Assembly: GCA_001724025.1 (NCBI GenBank)
Contig: MEDJ01000021.1
Span: 1 to 64,000 of the forward strand
Origin: Acidobacteria bacterium SCN 69-37
GTDB taxonomy: Bacteria > Acidobacteriota > Vicinamibacteria > Vicinamibacterales > SCN-69-37
Direction: 5' to 3'
Length of the DNA: 64,000 bases
Under the pieces are notes generated by a model that saw nothing but the letters and a program-made list of their open reading frames with translations, was not told where the DNA came from and ran no database searches. This document shows positions 59,162 through 64,000 of the stretch, piece after piece. Within the stretch, counting starts at the first letter, position 1; every line of letters begins with the position of its first letter. The position numbers and the translations under genes are program-made.

Positions 59162-59824
59162 ATGGTTCGACGTTTCGCTTCACCGTTCGTCCTCCTGCTG
59201 TTCGTCGCCACGATCGGGGCGCGGTCGGCGGGCACGCGGGTGCTTGTGTTCCCCGGGGCTGAAGCCCCGGGGCTCCATCTGATCGAGCCGGCGCCCGGCG
59301 CTCAGGTGCCGGATCGGCCGTGGACGATGGAGGAACTGTTGCCGGCGATGGCTGATCTCGAATCGGGACGGAACTGGATGCAGGGTGGTCGCGTTTTCGA
59401 GCAGGCGGGCTGCGGTATCTGCCACGCGATGAGTACGTACTGGGGCGGCAACGGTCTGGCGCCCGACCTGACAGCTGTGGCCTCCAAGATGACGCGCGAC
59501 GCGATCCTGCAGTCGATCCTCGAACCTTCGGCCGCGTTGAACGGGCAGTATTACCACACCGAGTTCACGCTGAAAGACGGGACCGTCGTCCGTGGAACGG
59601 TCGTCGACGCCGAGGGCAACGCCCTGATCGTCGCGCCCGTGATGATGGTGCCCGACGTCACGATCCGCATCGCGAAGGCCGACATCGCGTCCGAAGCGCC
59701 GTCGCCGGTCTCGCCGATGCCGGCCGGTCTGCTCAATCCGTTTTCGCGAGGACAGATTCTCGATCTCTTGGCTTTTCTCGACGCCGGCGGCAATCCCGAC
59801 GCGGCGGTCTATCAGCGGCGGTAA
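59162..59824 (+). CDS. Exported c-type cytochrome, PVC-type heme-binding domain
   Basis: The 220-residue protein has a signal-like N-terminus (FASPFVLLLFVATIGARSAG) and one heme site C-G-I-C-H at about residue 84. The domain continues with LAPDLTAVASKMTRDAILQSILEPSAALNGQYY and KDGTVVRGTVVDAEGNA, as in the proteins at 40328 and 40972. A REP-like palindrome lies inside the gene at 59251-59276 and is read as VFPGAEAPGLH, just after the signal peptide. This gene is followed after 18 nt by a propeller protein without a heme site, so the pair is a split form of the 40972 protein plan. Confidence 0.82.
   Translation: MVRRFASPFVLLLFVATIGARSAGTRVLVFPGAEAPGLHLIEPAPGAQVPDRPWTMEELLPAMADLESGRNWMQGGRVFEQAGCGICHAMSTYWGGNGLAPDLTAVASKMTRDAILQSILEPSAALNGQYYHTEFTLKDGTVVRGTVVDAEGNALIVAPVMMVPDVTIRIAKADIASEAPSPVSPMPAGLLNPFSRGQILDLLAFLDAGGNPDAAVYQRR
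59251..59276. repeat. REP-like palindrome inside a coding region
   Basis: The unit has arms CCCCGGGGC and GCCCCGGGG around TGAA, followed by TCC, and is the same type as at 29026 and 44283. It keeps the reading frame of the cytochrome gene and adds about nine residues after the signal peptide. Confidence 0.65.
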
Positions 59825-59842
59825 GACGTCCGCCAGGAGTAC

Positions 59843-62110
59843 ATGTCAATGCGTGTCGACCGATTTCGACTCAGAGGCTTCATCGCGGCTGTACTGGCTG
59901 CCACCGCGCTGCTGACGAGCGCCTCGCCCCGGCTGGCCGGCGAGCAGGGCGCCTCGCCGTCGCCGGGGCAGGGCCCGGGAGGCGGCCGCAACTTCTCGCT
60001 GATCCAGGAATATCCCGACGACCCCAACGAGGTGATCCAGGCGCTCGACGGCTTCACCGTCGAGATCGTGGCGAAAGCCGACCGCGTGAAGCAGGGCTCG
60101 TGGATCAGCCTCACCGAGGACGATCAGGGGCGTTTGATTCTCGGCGCGAACGAGCAGCAGCCGTTCACGCGGCTCACGCTCGACGCACAGGGGCGCGTGA
60201 CGAAGAACGAGACCATCTTCACGCCCGTCTCCGAATCGATGGGCACGCTCTGGCACGACGGCGCGCTCTACGTGCAGGGCGGACGCCTGCCGCAGACGTT
60301 CACCGAGACGATCGACAACCCCGGCTTCGGCAGGCAGAGCGGTCAGGCGGGTCTGCACGTACTCCGCGATCCGAAGAGTGACGGCTCGTTCACCGACGTC
60401 GAGACGCTGCGGACGTGGGATGGTCATGAGGGCGGACACAGCGACCACGGCATCCACGACCTGCAGGTGGCGCCCGACGGGCAGCACTTCTACATCATCA
60501 ACGGCAACGGCGTGGTGCCGCCGTCCGACGTGTCGCCGAACTCGCCGCTCCGCCACTACGGCGACGATCGGATCATCCCGAAACTCGGCGACTTCACGGA
60601 TCGGATCAACGGCGAGCGTCCGCCGGCGGGATACCTCGCCCGTACGGATTTCCAGGCGAAGGACCTGCACCTGGTCGCCGGCGGCATGCGGAATGCGCTG
60701 CACTTCGCCTGGAACGCCGACGGCGACATTTTCTCGTTCGACAGCGACATGGAACCCGAATTCGGCGTGCCGTGGTACCGGCCGGTGCGCGTCTTCTGGA
60801 TGCCGAGCGGCGCGGACCTCGGCTACCGCGGCAACAGCGGCAAGTACCCGACGTACTACGAGGACACCATCCCCCCGCTCGTCGACATCGGGCTCGGCAG
60901 CCCCGTGGGCGTCACCTTTGGCTACGAGACGCGCTTCCCGGCGGCGTACCAGCGCGCGTTCTTCGTCGCGGACAACAACTACGGCCGGATCATCGCCGTC
61001 CACCTGACCCCGCAGGGCAGCGGCTGGGCCGCGACGAGCTGGGAGAATTTCGTCTGGCCGAAGTCGCTTTACGACAACGCACAGTCAATGCCGCACAACG
61101 TGACCGACATGCTGGTGGCGCGCGACGGCACGTTCTACTACGTCATCGGCAACAGGCGGACGCAGTCGTACCTGATGCGCGTCAGGTACACGGGCACGCA
61201 GTCGACGGCCAGAGTCGAGTATCGCCACCAGGACGGCGCGCAGGCACGGGCCGTGCGGCGGTCGCTCGAGGCGTTCCACTGGACGACAGGCGATTCCCGG
61301 GCCGTCGACGCGGCCTGGCCGCACCTGGGCAGCGAGGATCGATTCCTCCGCTATGCCGCCCGCGTCGCGCTCGAAACCGTCCCGTCATCGTCGTGGCAGG
61401 CACGGGCCACGGGCGAGCGGGATGCCGCCACCGCGATGGGCGCATTGCTGGCGCTGGCGCGTGTGGGCGGGCCTGACGCCAGCGAGGCCGTGTTCACGGC
61501 GCTCGCGCGCTTCCCACTGTCGGCACTATCGGATCCGTTGCGGATGCGGAAGCTGCGCATTATCGAGGTGGCCGTCAGCCGGAACGGCCGACCCTCGACC
61601 GATGCCGTGGCGCGTGTGGTGGCGGACGTCGACGGCGTGTTTCCGGGATCGTCGTTCGAGCTCAACACCGAGATGTCGCAGATCCTCGCGGCCTTCGACG
61701 CCTCGTCGGTCGTCCCCAAGACGATGCGCCTGGTGCGACAGTCGCCGATCTACCAGGAGCAGTTCGCCTATCGCTACAACATCCGCGGGGTGACGACGGG
61801 GTGGACGCCCGACCTGCGGCGCGAGTTCTTCCAGTGGTTCAACGAGGACCACACCAACACCCCGAAGGCGTACTTCTACCGCGAGTGGTTCACGCGCGTG
61901 AACCAGCAGCCGCGCCTGGCCGGGAACGCGGGGCCATTGAACACGCTGCGGGCGCAGGCGATCGAGACGCTGACGGATGCGGAGAAGGGCGACGCGTCAC
62001 TGGCTGCCGTACTCGACGCCTATACGCCACCAGCGGCAGGCCGCGGACGTGGCAACAACCCGTTCGGCGGCGCCCCACCGGTACCCGGTCGCGGGCAAGG
62101 CGCGCCATGA
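59843..62110 (+). CDS. Propeller/HEAT-like oxidoreductase without a heme domain
   Basis: The 755-residue protein has a signal peptide ([22 protein letters not shown]) and a propeller of the PVC-type heme protein family at about 60-450: [77 protein letters not shown] and [14 protein letters not shown]. The same segments occur in the protein at 40972. Helical repeats fill the remainder, with a Gly/Arg/Pro-rich C-terminal tail. It has no CXXCH. It probably pairs with the cytochrome encoded directly upstream. Substrate is unknown. The ribosome-binding site is AGGAG. Confidence 0.83.
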   Translation: MSMRVDRFRLRGFIAAVLAATALLTSASPRLAGEQGASPSPGQGPGGGRNFSLIQEYPDDPNEVIQALDGFTVEIVAKADRVKQGSWISLTEDDQGRLILGANEQQPFTRLTLDAQGRVTKNETIFTPVSESMGTLWHDGALYVQGGRLPQTFTETIDNPGFGRQSGQAGLHVLRDPKSDGSFTDVETLRTWDGHEGGHSDHGIHDLQVAPDGQHFYIINGNGVVPPSDVSPNSPLRHYGDDRIIPKLGDFTDRINGERPPAGYLARTDFQAKDLHLVAGGMRNALHFAWNADGDIFSFDSDMEPEFGVPWYRPVRVFWMPSGADLGYRGNSGKYPTYYEDTIPPLVDIGLGSPVGVTFGYETRFPAAYQRAFFVADNNYGRIIAVHLTPQGSGWAATSWENFVWPKSLYDNAQSMPHNVTDMLVARDGTFYYVIGNRRTQSYLMRVRYTGTQSTARVEYRHQDGAQARAVRRSLEAFHWTTGDSRAVDAAWPHLGSEDRFLRYAARVALETVPSSSWQARATGERDAATAMGALLALARVGGPDASEAVFTALARFPLSALSDPLRMRKLRIIEVAVSRNGRPSTDAVARVVADVDGVFPGSSFELNTEMSQILAAFDASSVVPKTMRLVRQSPIYQEQFAYRYNIRGVTTGWTPDLRREFFQWFNEDHTNTPKAYFYREWFTRVNQQPRLAGNAGPLNTLRAQAIETLTDAEKGDASLAAVLDAYTPPAAGRGRGNNPFGGAPPVPGRGQGAP

Positions 62111-62414
62111 CGATTCCGTTCCGCGTGACGAAACACATGGACGCGTCGGCACCTGTCGGGCCGGAGGAGCCATTGCACCAGAAAAACCGCACCTGTCGTG
62201 GCGATCGCGGACTTCGTCCTGCTGCCCGCATCCATGGATGTGTTCCGGTCAGCAGAACATTGGCCCGTCTTCCCGAGAGGGCTTGCGTCGTCATCCCGAC
62301 CTGTCGCACGCTGGCGTCCTCACAACGGGTTTCAGACAGGCCGGCGGGCGAGGGGCTCGCGTGGTCTGGCCGCACTCTGGCGCCAGGCGCCCGGGGCGAC
62401 AGGAGAACGAGAGC
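62111..62414. other. 304-nt intergenic region
   Basis: Apart from the operator-like site at 62118-62134 I see nothing coding or structured here. Short frames exist on both strands but lack ribosome-binding sites and recognisable sequence. Confidence 0.4.
62118..62134. promoter_or_regulatory. Operator-like site GTTCCG-N5-CGAAAC
   Basis: One mismatch from GTTTCG-N5-CGAAAC with identical spacing. It lies 8 nt after the propeller gene stop and 280 nt upstream of the DUF1080 gene. Confidence 0.4.
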
Positions 62415-63350
62415 ATGAGGCACGCGCGGGGTTCAGGGATGAGAGCGACGTCGATGTGGATGCCGGTGATCGCCCTGGCCGTGGCCACGGCCGGCACGAT
62501 GGCCGTCACGACGAGCGTGCAGGCGGACGAGCAGGCGGCGTCGGCGCCGGGCGGTCGTCAGGCCGGGCCCGGACGTGCCGGCGGGCAGGGAGGCCGCGGC
62601 GGCGGAACACCGCAGGGCGGGGCGCCCATCGCATGGGAGGACACGACAGGCTTTCGATCGATGTTCGACGGCCGGAGTCTCGATGGCTGGGACGGCGATC
62701 CGGCCTTCTGGCGTGTCGAGGGCGGAGCGATTGTCGGCGAGAGCACGGCGGAGACGCCGGTCACCGAGAACAACTTCCTCATCTGGCGCGGCGGCCGCAC
62801 GGCGGACTTCGATCTGAAGCTCGAGTTCCGGCTCAATGCCGGCAACAGCGGCGTGCAGTATCGCAGTCGTCAGCTCGTGCCTGGCGGGCCCGAGGGCGTG
62901 AAGGGGCAGTGGGTGCTCGCCGGGTACCAGGCGGACATCGACTTCAACAACCAGTACACCGGCATGCTCTACGAGGAGCGCGGGCGCGGCTTCCTCGCGC
63001 CGCGCGGCCAGTTCAACTACATCGGCGCGAACCAGGCCCCGGCTGTCGGTCGCGGCCAGCCGCCGCCGCAGCCGCGGCCTGGCGATCCGCCGTTCGGCGT
63101 GCGCGGGCAGCTCGGCGCGCTCAACGCGAACGATGCATTGCGCGCGCTGATCAAGCAGAATGACTGGAATCAGTTCCAGGTGGTCGCGCGGGGCAACGTG
63201 CTCATCCACATGCTCAACGGCCAGGTCACGGCGGTGCTCGTCGACGATGACGTGACGGGCCGTGCACTCGATGGATTGCTGGGGCTGCAGATTCACGTGG
63301 GGCCGCCCATGAAGGTCGAGTTCCGGAACATTTACATCCGGCAGCACTGA
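62415..63350 (+). CDS. DUF1080 (3-keto-disaccharide hydrolase) family exported protein
   Basis: The 311-residue protein has a signal peptide with cleavage near SVQA-DE. A Gly/Arg-rich linker follows ([19 protein letters not shown]), then the DUF1080 fold: [81 protein letters not shown] and [23 protein letters not shown]. Members of this family have been shown to hydrolyse 3-keto-glycosides or glycosidic bonds in sugar-oxidation pathways. That fits the GMC dehydrogenases elsewhere in the window. A Pro/Gly insertion interrupts the middle ([12 protein letters not shown]). The gene lies upstream of an epimerase gene, with a short dispersed-repeat-like segment between. Confidence 0.85.
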   Translation: MRHARGSGMRATSMWMPVIALAVATAGTMAVTTSVQADEQAASAPGGRQAGPGRAGGQGGRGGGTPQGGAPIAWEDTTGFRSMFDGRSLDGWDGDPAFWRVEGGAIVGESTAETPVTENNFLIWRGGRTADFDLKLEFRLNAGNSGVQYRSRQLVPGGPEGVKGQWVLAGYQADIDFNNQYTGMLYEERGRGFLAPRGQFNYIGANQAPAVGRGQPPPQPRPGDPPFGVRGQLGALNANDALRALIKQNDWNQFQVVARGNVLIHMLNGQVTAVLVDDDVTGRALDGLLGLQIHVGPPMKVEFRNIYIRQH

Positions 63351-63397
63351 ACGGCGGTCCGGCAGCGCTGGAACCAGGAGGCCCCGGGGACGAGCGC

Positions 63398-63440
63398 GTA
63401 GCGTAGCCTGCCGCGCCGTAGCCTTGGCGAAGGCGGGAGC
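63398..63440. repeat. Possible dispersed repeat segment
   Basis: The segment containing GCCGTAGCCTTGGCGAAGGCGG encodes DAPAFAKATARQA on the minus strand, a peptide I recall as common in spurious ORFs of related genomes. Only this copy is in the window, so the repeat status is recalled rather than seen. Confidence 0.25.
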
Positions 63441-63517
63441 GTCGAGGGGGCAGGCGAGAGTGCGGCCAGGCGTGGGGGTGGGGCCCCGCGCCATTGAGAA
63501 GAAGAGGGGACGAGTCG

Positions 63518-64000
63518 ATGCAGGTAGCGATGCACAACTGGATGCGGGCCGAGCCGATCGAGGTGACGATTGCCCGTCTGGCGAAGTGTGGATACGACGC
63601 GATCGAAATCAGCGGCGAACCCGAGAAGTACGATACGAAGCACATCGGCAAGCTGCTGAAGGATCACGGGCTCGTCTGCTGGGGCAGCGTCACCCTGATG
63701 ATGGGCGATCGCAACCTGCTCGCGAAGAGCGAGAAGAACCGCGCGATGTCCGTGAAGTACGTCAAGGACACGATCACGATGGTGAAGGAGCTGGGCGGCC
63801 AGGAGATCACCATCGTCCCGTGCACCGTCGGCAAGCTCGTGGCCGAGGCGGGAGCCGAGGAGGAGTGGAACTGGGCGGTCGAGAGCCTGAAGCAGTGCTA
63901 CGAGCATGGGATGAAGGAAGGCGTGCGCCTGGCGATCGAGCCGCTCAACAGGTTCGAGACCTACTTCATCAGCCGTCACGATCAGGCCCTGGCCCTGGCC
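63518..64000 (+). CDS. Sugar isomerase/epimerase (N-terminal 161 residues; cut by window end)
   Basis: This gene is absent from the ORF track because its stop lies beyond the window. The start at 63518 has AGAGGGGA 8 nt upstream. The reading frame is open to base 64000. The sequence (MHNWMR, LAKCGYDAIEISGEPEKY, VKYVKDTITMVKELGGQEITIV, LAIEPLNRFETYF) is of the TIM-barrel epimerase superfamily. E141 in the sequence AIEPLNRFE corresponds to the first metal ligand of D-tagatose 3-epimerase-type enzymes, as in the gene at 5256. No signal peptide is visible, so it is cytoplasmic. It follows the DUF1080 gene and is probably part of the same carbohydrate pathway. Confidence 0.85.
   Translation, partial: MQVAMHNWMRAEPIEVTIARLAKCGYDAIEISGEPEKYDTKHIGKLLKDHGLVCWGSVTLMMGDRNLLAKSEKNRAMSVKYVKDTITMVKELGGQEITIVPCTVGKLVAEAGAEEEWNWAVESLKQCYEHGMKEGVRLAIEPLNRFETYFISRHDQALALA

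Overview
The window is GC-rich, gene-dense bacterial chromosome. Several family signatures point to the phylum Acidobacteriota, probably class Vicinamibacteria (inference from family content; no rRNA or marker gene is present). These are four very large TonB-dependent receptors with an N-terminal carboxypeptidase-regulatory-like domain, an orphan ADOP/MacB-type permease, winged-helix domains fused to TPR or beta-propeller sensors, GMC oxidoreductase/subunit-3 pairs, PVC-type heme proteins and sugar isomerase/epimerase paralogues carrying secretion signals. No tRNA, rRNA, CRISPR array, transposase or phage gene was seen.

Layout. 1-5.2 kb: a hypothetical protein, a winged-helix/TPR regulator, a Tat-lipoprotein serine hydrolase and a TPR-like protein. 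5.2-11.5 kb: an epimerase with the D-tagatose/D-psicose 3-epimerase ligand set, a sulfatase, then a divergent periplasmic oxidoreductase module (subunit 3, GMC flavoprotein, small heme/HhH protein) and a secreted epimerase-like protein. 11.6-24.1 kb: two paralogous TonB receptors flank an AraC regulator and a two-gene PTS (IIC-IIB and HPr-EI-EIIA). 24.2-28.1 kb: a second oxidoreductase module (epimerase-like protein, GMC, subunit 3, cytochrome c). 28.1-32.7 kb: an unknown protein, pheA, an aldo/keto reductase and aroA. 32.8-34.6 kb: an ECF sigma factor followed by DUF4142 and cupredoxin genes, with matching ECF-type promoters. 34.6-38.4 kb: a DUF6526 remnant, an ADOP permease and a lipoprotein. 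38.6-44.0 kb: a MoaD-ThiF-rhodanese fusion, a cytochrome c and a large propeller/HEAT/heme protein. 44.4-48.7 kb: lutABC and a divergent hybrid regulator joining an IclR-type HTH to a LacI-like sugar-binding domain. 48.9-58.9 kb: TonB receptor, winged-helix/propeller regulator, TonB receptor. 59.2-64.0 kb: cytochrome c, propeller protein, DUF1080 protein and an epimerase cut by the window end.

The common theme is periplasmic capture and oxidation of carbohydrates or glycosides. Large receptors import substrate; Tat-exported GMC/subunit-3 complexes with cytochromes could oxidise sugars (compare LacABC-type glycoside 3-dehydrogenases); DUF1080 and epimerase-fold proteins are the families that cleave or isomerise 3-keto-glycosides. 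This is inference from family knowledge.

Regulatory signals stand out. Five genes have a TANNNT box 6-8 nt before the start codon (candidate leaderless transcripts). Two promoters share GGGAACG-N14-TGCATC around the ECF gene. A 17-bp palindrome GTTTCG-N5-CGAAAC recurs around the lut operon, the hybrid regulator and neighbouring transport and oxidation genes, and may be that regulator's operator. Two families of dispersed intergenic repeats are also present.
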